Counted from the stretch's first letter, positions 16,623-25,592 are shown. The stretch: 64,000 bases of DNA from Dyadobacter psychrophilus (GCF_900167945.1 NZ_FUZA01000005.1:1-64000), one strand, 5' to 3'. Numbers and translations are program-made. Notes: generated by a model from the letters alone, not told the origin.

Positions 16623-17681
16623 TTAAACTTTAGGTAAACTTTTAGGTGGAGAAGGCTTCTCTATATGCTGATTGACCAAGGGGATAACTTTGCTGCCGAT
16701 CAGTTTGATAGACCGCGTTAGCTGCTGGTGTGTCAGCCCAGCAATGTCCATTTGGAATGTAAAAAGATCGATGCCACCGAGTGCTTCGCTGTGTCTTTTC
16801 AACTTTTCGGCCACCGTTTCCGGCCCGCCGACTACCAGGACTCCTTTTGGAGAGACACCTGCATCAAATTGCGCTTTGGTAACCGGCGGCCAGCCGCGCT
16901 CCCGACCTATTTTAGACCAAGATTCCATATAGCCAGGATAATAATCTGCGATCGCGGACTGATCGGTATCGCCCACATAACCCGGTGAATGCAGTCCGAC
17001 TTTCAGATCTTCCGGCTTGAAACCAGCCTCTTTTCCGGCCTTTCTGTAAAGATCTACCAGCGGCCTGAAACTTTCGGTCTGCCCGCCTATGACGGCCACC
17101 ATCAGGGGAAGCCCCAGCGTACCGGCGCGGACAAATGATTGCGCAGTTCCGCCGACGCCAACCCAAACCGGCAATTTCTTCTGTACCGGACGCGGATAGA
17201 CTGGCTGATTATGCAAAGCGGGCCTGAACTTACCTGACCAGGTAACGAATTCCTCGTCCCTTATTTGCAACAACAATTTTAACTTCTCTTTGAACAAGGC
17301 GTCATAATCATTCAGGTTATAACCGAACAATGGAAACGCTTCGGTGGCAGAACCCCGACCTGCAATAATTTCCGCACGTCCCTTTGAGATAATATCCAGT
17401 GTAGCGAATTGTTGAAACACGCGAACCGGATCCGATGTGCTCAGTACGGTCACCGCACTCATCAGCCTGATTCTTTTGGTGCGGGCAGCAGCAGCCGCGA
17501 GTATCACCGCCGGAACGGAATCAAGGAATTCTTTTTTATGATGTTCCCCGATTCCGAAAACATCGAGCCCAGCCTCGTCCGCCGCTACAATCCTGTCCAG
17601 CAGTTGCTCCATTGCATCAACGCTATTCAGTTCATTACTTCCGTACATAGCCGATGCGAAACTATCTATGCCTATTTCCAT
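16623..17681 (-). CDS. LLM class flavin-dependent oxidoreductase (luciferase-like)
   Basis: A 352-residue TIM-barrel protein of the bacterial luciferase / F420-FMN family: GLDVFGIGEHHKKEF near residues 40-54, LSTSDPVRVFQQFATLD, and GRAEIIAGRGSATEAFPLFG. These use reduced FMN to oxidise small molecules. It reads into the pirin gene as a likely two-gene operon. A perfect palindrome lies about 133 bases upstream. Confidence 0.88.
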   Translation of the reverse strand: MEIGIDSFASAMYGSNELNSVDAMEQLLDRIVAADEAGLDVFGIGEHHKKEFLDSVPAVILAAAAARTKRIRLMSAVTVLSTSDPVRVFQQFATLDIISKGRAEIIAGRGSATEAFPLFGYNLNDYDALFKEKLKLLLQIRDEEFVTWSGKFRPALHNQPVYPRPVQKKLPVWVGVGGTAQSFVRAGTLGLPLMVAVIGGQTESFRPLVDLYRKAGKEAGFKPEDLKVGLHSPGYVGDTDQSAIADYYPGYMESWSKIGRERGWPPVTKAQFDAGVSPKGVLVVGGPETVAEKLKRHSEALGGIDLFTFQMDIAGLTHQQLTRSIKLIGSKVIPLVNQHIEKPSPPKSLPKV

Positions 17682-17813
17682 ATTTGGTCTTCCGTTTTTA
17701 CATATATGAGTGCAGATACACCTGTCGGTTTTTCATATCGGCTTGCTCGATTAGATCACGCAAATGTCCTCATAATGCTTGACTAAAAAGATGATATTTG
17801 CAGTAAAATATCA

Positions 17814-17827
17814 TAGACATTTGTCTA
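17814..17827. promoter_or_regulatory. Perfect palindrome TAGACA-TT-TGTCTA, possible operator
   Basis: A 14-bp site between the flavin oxidoreductase start (17681) and the SDR stop (17825-17827), overlapping the latter. Its half-sites match the imperfect site at 12204-12217, hinting at one shared regulator. No experimental support. Confidence 0.4.
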
Positions 17828-18688
17828 CGTCAAAAGTCCTTCCATTCCAAATGCTGTTAGAGCTTTGGCATATTCCACACTGACAGCGTCGTTGGCCTTT
17901 TTAATAAATTCTCCTGTGGACGGGTCAACAACTGTTCTTAATGGTCTCTGTCCTTTCGGTAAATTGATGAGCTTAACCACTGCATCGGCAACGTCCTGTG
18001 GATCAGGTTTTACCGTTTCAAAAATCTGGCTGATGGCAGCAAACATTTTATTCGGATACTCCGATATGGCTGTATAATCGTCAACAATGGATGTGTCAGA
18101 GCCAGACTGTATTTTCTGTGACATTTCGGTTGGGAAAGTGCCGGGTTGAATAATGGCAACGTCCACTCCCAGAGGTCTTAATTCATAATGTAACCCTTCA
18201 CTTAATCCTTCCAAACCAAATTTCGAAGCACTATACACCGTCGAAAACGGAAAAGAAACTGCTCCGAATCCACTCGAAACATTGATGATCAAACCATCTG
18301 ACTGCTTGCGCATAGCGGGCAAAACCAGCTTTATCAGCCTCCAAGGGGCGAAAACATTCACATCGAACATGCGTTGCACATCAGCGGTCGTGGAACTTTC
18401 AGCCACGCCAAACATCCCGACACCCGCATTGTTGACGAGCACGTCGATTGTTCCTTCCGCAGCAATAATTTTGTCAAACGCATTTTTCACGCTCGCTTCG
18501 TCTGTAAGCGATACATCCAGAACCGTCACGTTTTCAACTTGTGACAAAGCCTTTGCTTTATCAGAATTCTTTCCTTCGGTATCGCGCATGGTAGCATAAA
18601 CTTTGTGCCCCAAAGCGGCAACACTGTTAGCTGTAAGCCATCCAAACCCGCTATTTGTTCCTGTTATTAATACGACTTTCTTGCTCAT
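17825..18688 (-). CDS. SDR family NAD(P)-dependent oxidoreductase
   Basis: A 287-residue short-chain dehydrogenase: TGTNSGFG at 7-14, NNAGVGMFG and the YSASK catalytic pair. The extended C-terminus (after residue 190) is typical of retinol-dehydrogenase-like SDRs. An operator-like palindrome sits 54 bases upstream. The same motif sits upstream of the neighbouring Crp/Fnr-type gene, which implies that this is that regulator's target. Confidence 0.88.
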   Translation of the reverse strand: MSKKVVLITGTNSGFGWLTANSVAALGHKVYATMRDTEGKNSDKAKALSQVENVTVLDVSLTDEASVKNAFDKIIAAEGTIDVLVNNAGVGMFGVAESSTTADVQRMFDVNVFAPWRLIKLVLPAMRKQSDGLIINVSSGFGAVSFPFSTVYSASKFGLEGLSEGLHYELRPLGVDVAIIQPGTFPTEMSQKIQSGSDTSIVDDYTAISEYPNKMFAAISQIFETVKPDPQDVADAVVKLINLPKGQRPLRTVVDPSTGEFIKKANDAVSVEYAKALTAFGMEGLLT

Positions 18689-18741
18689 TTCTTCATTGAT
18701 TAAAGTAATGATGCAAAGGTCGGTATCTGAAAAAGCCCACC

Positions 18742-18759
18742 TTTTACCAAATGGTAAAA
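18742..18759. promoter_or_regulatory. Palindromic operator TTTTACCA-AA-TGGTAAAA upstream of the SDR gene
   Basis: An 18-bp site with 8-bp perfect arms, 54 bases before the SDR start, in the gap after the Crp/Fnr-type gene. It shares TTTACCA-N2-TGGTAAA with the site at 19370-19385. Two copies flanking one regulator gene strongly suggest its binding sites. Confidence 0.65.
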
Positions 18760-18766
18760 AGCGATT

Positions 18767-19336
18767 TTAACGAATGTTTCTTCTTATTCTGCTTAGTGAT
18801 TGTTGTGTAATTCCCAGGTAAGAAGCAATATGAGAAAGCGGAATGCGATTGACAAGACCCGGGAATTGTTCTATGAAAGATAAATAACGGGTGGTGGCAT
18901 CTTCTGAAACCAACGGACTCCTTCTTTCGATCGTTTTTAGTAAACAATTTTTTAAAATAAGATTTTCAATAGCGCCCCAGCCAACGATTGTGTTTCCGAT
19001 CTGATCCCAATCTTTTTTTGAAAAAACGAGCAATTTGCAATGGGTGACTGCCTGAATATACTCGGAAGCCACCATTTGTGCCTCAAATTTTTGTTGGTCC
19101 GAAACGAAGTTGTTCTCGTCAATAAAATGATGGGTGATCTCTTCTCCTTTATTGTTGTAATAGCAAAAACGGACGACACCTTCCGTTAAAAATCCTACGT
19201 GCCGAGGCACCTTTCCGGCCTCAGAAAAATATTCCTCCTTATGAAGTTCCAGTGTCTTCGCTTTGCTCAAAATGAAATCTGTTTGTTGCCTGTTCAGATT
19301 CCCAAACTGTAATATGTAATTGATGAGCTCTTCCAT
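18767..19336 (-). CDS. Crp/Fnr-family transcriptional regulator
   Basis: A 189-residue protein with a cNMP-binding-like roll (EEYFSEAGKVPRHVGFLTEGVVRF) and a C-terminal winged helix (HIASYLGITQQSLSRIRRN). It lacks cluster-binding cysteines. The symmetric motif TTTACCA-N2-TGGTAAA lies 34 bases upstream of its start and again upstream of the adjacent SDR gene, consistent with autoregulation and control of the SDR. The effector is unknown. Confidence 0.87.
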   Translation of the reverse strand: MEELINYILQFGNLNRQQTDFILSKAKTLELHKEEYFSEAGKVPRHVGFLTEGVVRFCYYNNKGEEITHHFIDENNFVSDQQKFEAQMVASEYIQAVTHCKLLVFSKKDWDQIGNTIVGWGAIENLILKNCLLKTIERRSPLVSEDATTRYLSFIEQFPGLVNRIPLSHIASYLGITQQSLSRIRRNIR

Positions 19337-19369
19337 AAATTAAAATTCGAAACTGTTGTGAGGTTTTCA

Positions 19370-19385
19370 TTTACCATATGGTAAA
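19370..19385. promoter_or_regulatory. Palindromic operator TTTACCATATGGTAAA upstream of the Crp/Fnr-type gene
   Basis: A perfect 16-bp palindrome 34 bases before the regulator start on the minus strand. It matches the site before the SDR gene at all arm positions. It probably mediates autoregulation. Confidence 0.65.
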
Positions 19386-19595
19386 AAGTTCAGTCAGCGA
19401 TCCAACTTCCATTTATCAGCTGCTGATCAATCTCCATTGCCGTGGAGGTCCTTGCGCCGTGACAAGCTAGGGTGTCTACTCTCAGAGGATACGCGGACAT
19501 TTAGACTAACGATGTACCCATCTTAGCTTCCATGCCCGCGCATAAGGACGGATCAATTCACTTGCCTTACTTAAAGCAATTCTTTGATCAAAATT

Positions 19596-20255
19596 TTACG
19601 GTTTGGCAGTCTGAACCTCTGGTTCGGTCAAATCGAGGCGATAAATTTCCATGATATTTTCCAATAACTTTTTGAAGTTGATGTTCAGGTCAATCAGGTT
19701 TCCGGAGTGTATATCGAATACCCAACCATGAACGGTCAGACCCCGGTCACGTTGCGCTTTTTGCACTTCAGCCGTTTTGATTACATTAATGCATTGCTCC
19801 TCGACGTTCAATTCAACCAATCTTTTGTAACGCAGTTCTTCATTTTCTATGGCAGTCAATTCATTTTTATGAGTCCTGTAAACGTCACGAATATTTCTTA
19901 ACCAAGGATTTAATATCCCAAGATCGCCGGATTTCATGGCTGCCTGCACACCGCCGCAATAGTAATGTCCGCAGACAACTATGTGATTTACTTTAAGATG
20001 CTCCACGGCATAGTTGATCACTGACATGACGCTCAAATCGGTGTTCGGCACCATATTCGCGATGTTTCTGTGAATAAATGCTTCGCCAGGTGCGATACCC
20101 ATCAGCTCTTCTGCTGACACACGGCTGTCTGAACAGCCTATGTAGAGAATGTCGGGAGTCTGTCCCTTGGAAAGGTCACTGAAGTAATTCGCTTCCTGAT
20201 TAAGCTTGCTTTGAACCCAATTCTGGTTGTTTTTAAAAATTTGTGAGATATCCAT
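19596..20255 (-). CDS. Beta-class carbonic anhydrase
   Basis: About 219 residues from the ATG at 20255; the frame also opens at 20282, but MDISQIFKNN is the usual N-terminus. The zinc ligands are Cys41, His97 and Cys100 (CSDSR and CGHYYCGGV), with the Asp43-Arg45 dyad of active beta enzymes. It interconverts CO2 and bicarbonate in the cytoplasm. It is monocistronic, with no functional link to its neighbours. Confidence 0.95.
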   Translation of the reverse strand: MDISQIFKNNQNWVQSKLNQEANYFSDLSKGQTPDILYIGCSDSRVSAEELMGIAPGEAFIHRNIANMVPNTDLSVMSVINYAVEHLKVNHIVVCGHYYCGGVQAAMKSGDLGILNPWLRNIRDVYRTHKNELTAIENEELRYKRLVELNVEEQCINVIKTAEVQKAQRDRGLTVHGWVFDIHSGNLIDLNINFKKLLENIMEIYRLDLTEPEVQTAKP

Positions 20256-20431
20256 TTCGATGCAGGTTATATTAAATTTCAATCAAGTTTAAATCAAATT
20301 TCCTGAATCCAGACAATTTTCGGATCATCTTTCTAAGGGAAACTTCTATCGCGGGCTAGACGACATTAGCATTTGGCTGCAATTTCTCTTAGTCGTACTT
20401 TGTGGGAATCACCTGTGTAAAGGGGATCAGG

Positions 20432-20821
20432 TTAGCTTGTTTTTACTGCATCGCCATCCGTGATCACCTGCGTTCTGTGAACCATTCCCCAATCGATCAT
20501 GGAATCAATCACATTGGCAATCTCTTTGCCGGACTTTGTTAATTTGTATTCGATCAGCACGGGCGTCTGACTGTACACCTTGCGCTCGACAATGCTGTTC
20601 ATTTCAAGCTCCTTCAATTCCTTTGATAACATGCGCGGCGTTATCTTTTCGGTGCTGTCTAACAGGTCTTTAAACCTGCTTACACCACGGAGTAGCGCTG
20701 CGATAATGGGCAATTTCCACTTGCCGCTGACGACATTCAATGTATCTGTCAAAGCCAGAATGTAAGTCCGCGGACATTGCGGCCCTTTATCACTTCCAAT
20801 GAAATCTTTAAAGTCACTCAT
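20432..20821 (-). CDS. HxlR-family redox-type transcriptional regulator
   Basis: A 129-residue winged-helix protein (LNVVSGKWKLPIIAALLRGVSRFKDL). A single N-terminal Cys16 (GPQCPRTY) sits where QorR/YodB/HypR regulators carry their redox-sensing thiol. The gene is divergent from an NmrA-type quinone reductase gene, and the gap holds two AT-rich palindromes. The probable role is thiol-based repression of the reductase and of itself. Confidence 0.88.
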   Translation of the reverse strand: MSDFKDFIGSDKGPQCPRTYILALTDTLNVVSGKWKLPIIAALLRGVSRFKDLLDSTEKITPRMLSKELKELEMNSIVERKVYSQTPVLIEYKLTKSGKEIANVIDSMIDWGMVHRTQVITDGDAVKTS

Positions 20822-20840
20822 ATCAGCTGTTTATAATGTT

Positions 20841-20860
20841 CAGTATACAAAAGTATACTG
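20841..20860. promoter_or_regulatory. HxlR-type operator CAGTATAC-N4-GTATACTG
   Basis: A perfect 20-bp palindrome with 8-bp arms, 20 bases from the HxlR start in the divergent intergenic region. HxlR-family sites are typically spaced TA-rich palindromes like this. A related, weaker site lies at 20878-20894. Confidence 0.65.
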
Positions 20861-20877
20861 ATATTTTATGATAACAA

Positions 20878-20910
20878 ACTATACTTTATATAGTGGAAGC
20901 ATTAATTTTG
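20878..20910 (+). promoter_or_regulatory. Second operator-like repeat and promoter of the quinone-reductase gene
   Basis: ACTATA-N5-TATAGT (20878-20894) lies where the -33 element would be, directly before TAATTTTG (20903-20910), a full match to the Bacteroidota -7 consensus. The gene starts at 20933. Regulator binding here would block the promoter. Confidence 0.5.
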
Positions 20911-20932
20911 TCCATCATAAAACAAAAACAAC

Positions 20933-21811
20933 ATGATACTAGTTACGGGTGCAACAGGGCAGTTCGGCCGCAATGCCATTGACCATTTGTTAAAAAAAGG
21001 AATTGAACCATCTCAGATTTCCGCTTTGGTAAGAGACGCAGCAAAGGCGCAGGCGCTTCAAGAAAAGGGCATTGAAATAAGAGTTGGGGATTATGCAGAT
21101 TACGATTCACTGGTCCAGGCTTTTAATGGCGTAGACAAGCTATTACTGGTGTCGAGCAATGACCGGCAGGCTTTTGAAAACAGGACAGCGCACCATTTAA
21201 ATGTGATTAAAGCAGCAAAAGAGGCTGGCGTCAAGCACCTTGTGTATACATCATTTGTAAGAAAACCAGGCTTTGAAAATTCCGCCATTGCTGCATTTCA
21301 AAACTCGCATGTCGAGTCAGAGGCATCTTTGATGAATAGCGGCATCGATTACACGATCCTGCAAAATGGCATGTATCTGGAAATGATTCCCGTCTTCGCG
21401 GGCGAAAAGGTTGCAGAGACAGGAAACATAGTGTTCCCGGCTCAAAATGGCAAAGCCAGTTACGTGCTTCGGGAGGAGTTAGCAGAAGCCGCGGCGCACA
21501 TCCTGGCTTCGGATGGCCACGAAAATAAGCTCTACCAATTGACAAACACCGATTCGGTATCTTTTTCGGACATCGCGGGTGAGCTGTCCAGAGTGCTCGG
21601 AAAAGAAGTATCCTATCAATCTCTATCGGTCGATGAATTTGAATCAATGCTGAAAAGCTTTGGCGTGCCGGATCAGTATATCGGCATGTTTATCACCTGG
21701 GCTACGGCATTATCACAGCATACAATGGATGCGGATGATCCTACTTTGGAGCGCTTTTTAGGCAGAAAGCCAACCACTCTGAAGCAGTTTATTGCGCAGG
21801 TTTACGCATAG
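20933..21811 (+). CDS. NmrA/SDR family NAD(P)H:quinone oxidoreductase (QorB-like)
   Basis: A 292-residue atypical SDR with TGATGQFG at residues 5-12 and the KHLVYTSFVRKP segment of QorB/QOR2-type enzymes. These reduce quinones with NADPH and are commonly controlled by HxlR-type QorR regulators. Here it is divergent from such a regulator, with a symmetric operator between them. The function is likely quinone or electrophile detoxification. Confidence 0.87.
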   Translation: MILVTGATGQFGRNAIDHLLKKGIEPSQISALVRDAAKAQALQEKGIEIRVGDYADYDSLVQAFNGVDKLLLVSSNDRQAFENRTAHHLNVIKAAKEAGVKHLVYTSFVRKPGFENSAIAAFQNSHVESEASLMNSGIDYTILQNGMYLEMIPVFAGEKVAETGNIVFPAQNGKASYVLREELAEAAAHILASDGHENKLYQLTNTDSVSFSDIAGELSRVLGKEVSYQSLSVDEFESMLKSFGVPDQYIGMFITWATALSQHTMDADDPTLERFLGRKPTTLKQFIAQVYA

Positions 21812-21932
21812 GATATTTTGAGATCGCTACCGATGTTTAGCGTGTCTTTCATTTCAGTGCTCCTTGGTAAACTTCTATTGTTCTCAGCTTTATCTAATTA
21901 TTGCTACCTTTGTTTTTTACAAAAACGAAGTC

Positions 21933-22883
21933 ATGCCCAAGCGCTCTTTCGAAGATCTTTGTTACCACCTTTCCAGCGGCTCGTCGGTGGATTTGAGTGC
22001 GCTGTTGCCGGAAGGAATACAACAGGAAGTTGGACATTTCAATGTCTTTAATTTGACCGATATTGTGCAGGAAGCGCGGGAAAAAAGGACAATGTCCTGC
22101 GCTTCCCGCGCTTATTATAAAATAAGCTTTCTCACAGGTAATTCGCTGGCTGAGTATCCGGACGGCACCGTTGAAATCACGCGGCCAACATTGATTTTTA
22201 CTACACCCAAAAGTCCCTATTACTGGTCGCCCATAGGCAGGCAAACCGGACAATTCTGTGTGTTTACAGCTGAATTTTTTCATCCTGCGATGAGCGGTGT
22301 CACATTAGACGAATTACCCATTTTTAAATCTCCTGAGCATCCCGTTTATGCACTTTCGGATTCGGACATTTCCCGGGTTCAAGGCATATTCGACAATATG
22401 GAGGCTGAAATCGGCTCTAACTATGCTTACAAATATGACCTGCTTCGGGCCTACACCCTTGAATTGATACACATTGGTCAGAAGCTACAGTCTACCGTTA
22501 TGCTTCATCCCAACCACAGCGCTTCGGCCCGAACTACGTCCTTGTTTTTAGAGCTGCTGGAACGACAATTTCCACTAGAAAGCCCGCAGCAAAAGGTGGC
22601 TCTGCGCACAGCCAAACAGTATGCTGATCACCTTGCCGTGCACATCAACCATTTAAACAAAATACTAAAAGACACCACGGGTCTAACAACGACCGAACTA
22701 ATCTCGGGCAGAATCCTTCAGGAAGCGCGGGCATTGTTAAGGCTCACGGATTGGAGTATAGCCGAAATAGCGGATAGTCTTGGCTTTTCAGATTTCGCGC
22801 ATTTTGCCAAATTCTTCAAAAATGAAACCTCCTTATCGCCGGGAGCTTTTCGCAGTCAGACTAAAAGTTTGAATTATACATAA
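21933..22883 (+). CDS. AraC-family transcriptional regulator
   Basis: About 316 residues from the ATG at 21933 (MPKRSFEDLCYHL). A TACCTTTG -7 element at 21905-21912 lies inside the longer frame that opens at 21864, so transcription should start after 21864 and favours the later start. C-terminal helix-turn-helix motifs are present (LTDWSIAEIADSLGFSDFAH). It lies upstream of an SDR gene and may control it. It is not a close relative of the other AraC proteins here. Confidence 0.85.
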   Translation: MPKRSFEDLCYHLSSGSSVDLSALLPEGIQQEVGHFNVFNLTDIVQEAREKRTMSCASRAYYKISFLTGNSLAEYPDGTVEITRPTLIFTTPKSPYYWSPIGRQTGQFCVFTAEFFHPAMSGVTLDELPIFKSPEHPVYALSDSDISRVQGIFDNMEAEIGSNYAYKYDLLRAYTLELIHIGQKLQSTVMLHPNHSASARTTSLFLELLERQFPLESPQQKVALRTAKQYADHLAVHINHLNKILKDTTGLTTTELISGRILQEARALLRLTDWSIAEIADSLGFSDFAHFAKFFKNETSLSPGAFRSQTKSLNYT

Positions 22884-22928
22884 AATTGATTGGCTCGCAC
22901 TAACCAGCACGTGGTCATTCGACGGACT

Positions 22929-22954
22929 TTTGTACAGTTTTTAATCCGTACAAA
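22929..22954. promoter_or_regulatory. Inverted repeat TTTGTAC-N12-GTACAAA before the SDR gene
   Basis: The 7-bp arms are at 22929-22935 and 22948-22954, just before the SDR start at 22964. It could be a regulator site; AraC proteins more often use direct repeats, so the partner is unclear. Confidence 0.3.
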
Positions 22955-22963
22955 TATAATCTG

Positions 22964-23716
22964 ATGACAACTCAAAAAATCGCTTTGGTAACCGGCGGAA
23001 GCCGTGGAATTGGTAGAGAAATTGCAATAAAACTTGCGCAAAAGGGAATCGATGTCTTGCTTACATACAATAGCAATGCGGCTGAGGCAGAAAAAACCGT
23101 GGACGCTATTACATCTCTTGGAAGGAAGGCCGTAGCGTTACAGCTCAATACGGCCGATTCAAGCGGCTTTGAAGATTTTTTTCTAAAAGTCGACTCGGTA
23201 CTAAGAACGGGCTTCGGCACAGATCGTTTTGATTTCCTGATTAATAATGCGGGAACCAGCCTTACAGCACCCGTTTGGGAAACCACTGAGGCGCAATTCG
23301 ATGAAATGTTTAACATTCATCTCAAAGGAGTTTATTTTCTTACCCAAAAATCGCTTGACCATCTTCAAGACGGGGGACGGATCATTAATATTTCTTCCGC
23401 TGTTTCTCGTGTGAGCTTTCAGGGCGTTTCTGCTTACGGAATTATGAAGGGCGGAGTCGATGTGTATACCAGATTCCTGGCACTTGAACTGGGCCCGCGT
23501 GGAATTACCGCCAATGTTGTTGCGCCCGGGGCGATTTTTGGAGGTGGAGCAATGGAGGATACACCGCAAATCCGTGCGTATGTAGCGGGCGCAACCGCAC
23601 TGGGACGTGTAGGTTTGCCAGACGACGTGGGTGGAGTAGTTGCATTCCTGTGCAGCGAAGATGCCAAATGGGTCAATGGCCAGCGGATCGAACTGACGGG
23701 CGGAATGAATCTTTAA
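22964..23716 (+). CDS. SDR family oxidoreductase
   Basis: A 250-residue classical SDR with TGGSRGIG at 9-16, NNAGTS, and the YGIMK catalytic pair. The ending DVGGVVAFLCSEDAKWVNGQRIELTGG is the family C-terminus. It follows the AraC gene by 80 bases and ends at a strong hairpin. The substrate is unknown. Confidence 0.88.
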   Translation: MTTQKIALVTGGSRGIGREIAIKLAQKGIDVLLTYNSNAAEAEKTVDAITSLGRKAVALQLNTADSSGFEDFFLKVDSVLRTGFGTDRFDFLINNAGTSLTAPVWETTEAQFDEMFNIHLKGVYFLTQKSLDHLQDGGRIINISSAVSRVSFQGVSAYGIMKGGVDVYTRFLALELGPRGITANVVAPGAIFGGGAMEDTPQIRAYVAGATALGRVGLPDDVGGVVAFLCSEDAKWVNGQRIELTGGMNL

Positions 23717-23725
23717 TTGTAAAAC

Positions 23726-23783
23726 ACCAGAGCGTATATAGTAAACTGTTAATGACGGTTTCCTTTATACGCTCTGGTCTTTT
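23726..23783 (+). terminator. Terminator of the SDR gene
   Basis: A perfect 13-bp stem (23726-23738 with 23766-23778, left arm ACCAGAGCGTATA), a 27-base loop, then CTTTT. It begins 10 bases after the stop. Confidence 0.7.
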
Positions 23784-23871
23784 GCGCGCTTCGGCGAGCT
23801 AACTGCGGGTTCCGAAAGGAGGTTGAAGTTAATTGTAATGGGTAAGATTTTTAAGCAGCGGTGCGCGGAGG

Positions 23872-24223
23872 CTACTTTTTGACAAGCTCATTCAAGTCTG
23901 CGTCAAACAGACTCGCAAATTCGCGGCTGCCGATAATATGGTCTTTTTTGTCTGCGTTTCTGGAATAACCTATGTTATAAAATACTTCTGCAACTTGTTG
24001 CAAATCATTGAGCTTCATCGCGGCTCCTTTGGTGTACGCCAGAAAGTAGGCTGCGTATGCATCGGCCATTAATTCGGTGCGTCGGGAGATTTTTGGAGTT
24101 AATTTCATACCTGGTTGTAAAATGCCCAAATCATATTGAGTGTGGTGGCCAAACTCATGAGCCAAAATAGACTGGAGTGCTGTGTCTCTGAGATAAACGA
24201 AAAATGAAGGATATGCTGGCTAA
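23872..24223 (-). pseudogene. Truncated zinc metallopeptidase (3' fragment)
   Basis: The open frame reads SFFVYLRDTALQSILAHEFG then HHTQYDLG, with a zinc-binding HEFGHH motif, then RRTELMADAYAAYFLAY containing the third-ligand region. It runs to the stop at 23872. Upstream it is closed by an in-frame stop at about 24222, and no start or N-terminal domain is present. It resembles the C-terminal part of neutral zinc metallopeptidases. Its break lies at the same point where the LysR fragment on the other strand begins. Confidence 0.6.
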
Positions 24224-24558
24224 GCTCCAAAGGCATCGTCCAGTACAAAAGCACCGTGCTCAATTCTATTGAAGGAATTATCAACTTCTTCGAAGCCGGT
24301 TTGGGGATGACCATATTGCCCGAAGAGGTTGTTTCCCAATATTATGCAGGCAGAAAAATTACAAGCAATGTGTTGGACAAACAGCTGGGAACAATGATCA
24401 CCGTCCTGATTTTCAGGCAGGATAAATCACAATCAGCCGCATTAAAGGCATTTATTGATATGTATTCCAGTCAGGAAAAGCCGGAAATAACAGCGCCGCT
24501 TAATGAAGTCGCGCCAGTCGGTAAGAACGGCAAACTCAAACTAAAACCCCATTTTTAA
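24217..24558 (+). pseudogene. LysR-family regulator fragment (3' end of the effector domain)
   Basis: The frame reads KSTVLNSIEGIINFFEAGLG then MTILPEEVV, the end of a LysR substrate-binding domain, and continues about 100 residues to a stop. The helix-turn-helix and most of the sensor domain are missing. The only start in frame is a GTG at 24256 inside the domain. It abuts the truncated peptidase tail to tail, as expected at a deletion or recombination junction. Confidence 0.55.
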
Positions 24559-25460
24559 ACCAACCGAAGCATAAGGTGAAACAGCGAAATAGTAATCATT
24601 ATTACCAGCAAACATGCCTTTCAAAGTCCGGTCGCTGTAAGCGGCGGGGCGGTACAAATTCAGCCCGACCATAGCCGACATTGAAAGGCCCGTTTTACCT
24701 AATTTGACTTCCGGGCGAAGGCCTGTGACAATATATTGGTGAGAGAATATCTTATCCCTGCCGTCCTTTTCAAGCAGCGCCATTTGTCCGTTCATTTCGA
24801 AAGCGAGCGCCAGCTTAACCTGTTTATTGAACCCATAAGTCGCCGAAATATCCAGCCCGTCAATCAGCTCGGCTTTAAGGTCGAAGTTGCCCTCGCGTTT
24901 CCAGTTCAGGTAAACGGCCGGAAATAGCATTGGATAGCCCAGGGAACTGTTGATTGCTAATCCGCCGCCAATGGCCAGGTTGGGTTTCAGGTGGCGGATA
25001 AAGACGACGCCTGCACTGCAAGCACGTTTTTGAACCTGATTTTGGATAGGTTCGCAGACGGTGTAAACACGCCCACACCCACACTGGCCCGCATAGACCA
25101 TTTGTCATTCAGTGGCCGCAAGTGATAAATGCCCACTTGAAGATTCAGGATTTTTGAAACCATTTCATCCTCGAAATTTTTGTTGTTGAGTGATGCATAT
25201 GCCCCGCTGAGGCCAACTCCCCAGACGGTCGGGCGCTTATTTTTATTCATTTTCGAGGAGATCGGCATATTAAATGCGCCCTGATAAATGATCGCCGAAC
25301 CTGTGCCGTCGCCGATCCTTTCCTTCGGTTTATCGCCATTGGGAAGAAACCAATAGCCCGAATTTCCAATGAATTCTGTTTTGAAAGATACTTGCTGCGC
25401 TTCTGCTTTTTTGGAAAATAGTGCTACGAATAATGTAGCCACTAATAATACTCGTTTCAT
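24541..25460 (-). pseudogene. DUF6268-like outer membrane beta-barrel protein, frameshifted
   Basis: The first frame (25460 down to about 25010) has a signal peptide (MKRVLLVATLFVALFSKKAEAQ) and a barrel start. It is out of frame after FKNVLAVQA. The second frame continues VVFIRHLKPNLAIGGGLAINS to a C-terminus typical of a barrel (SVGLKMGF). One missing base near 25008-25010 would join them into a protein of about 305 residues. It is either a recent pseudogene or a sequencing error. Confidence 0.65.
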
Positions 25461-25592
25461 GGTTTTGACCTTGTCTTTGACGTTTACATTCGTTTTGATT
25501 CCTCAAAAGAACGGCGAATCGCCCGGCACAGAAATCGATAAACCATGGAGTTTAGAATCGGCAGGTTAAAGTGCAGCAGCGGGGAAATGGAA

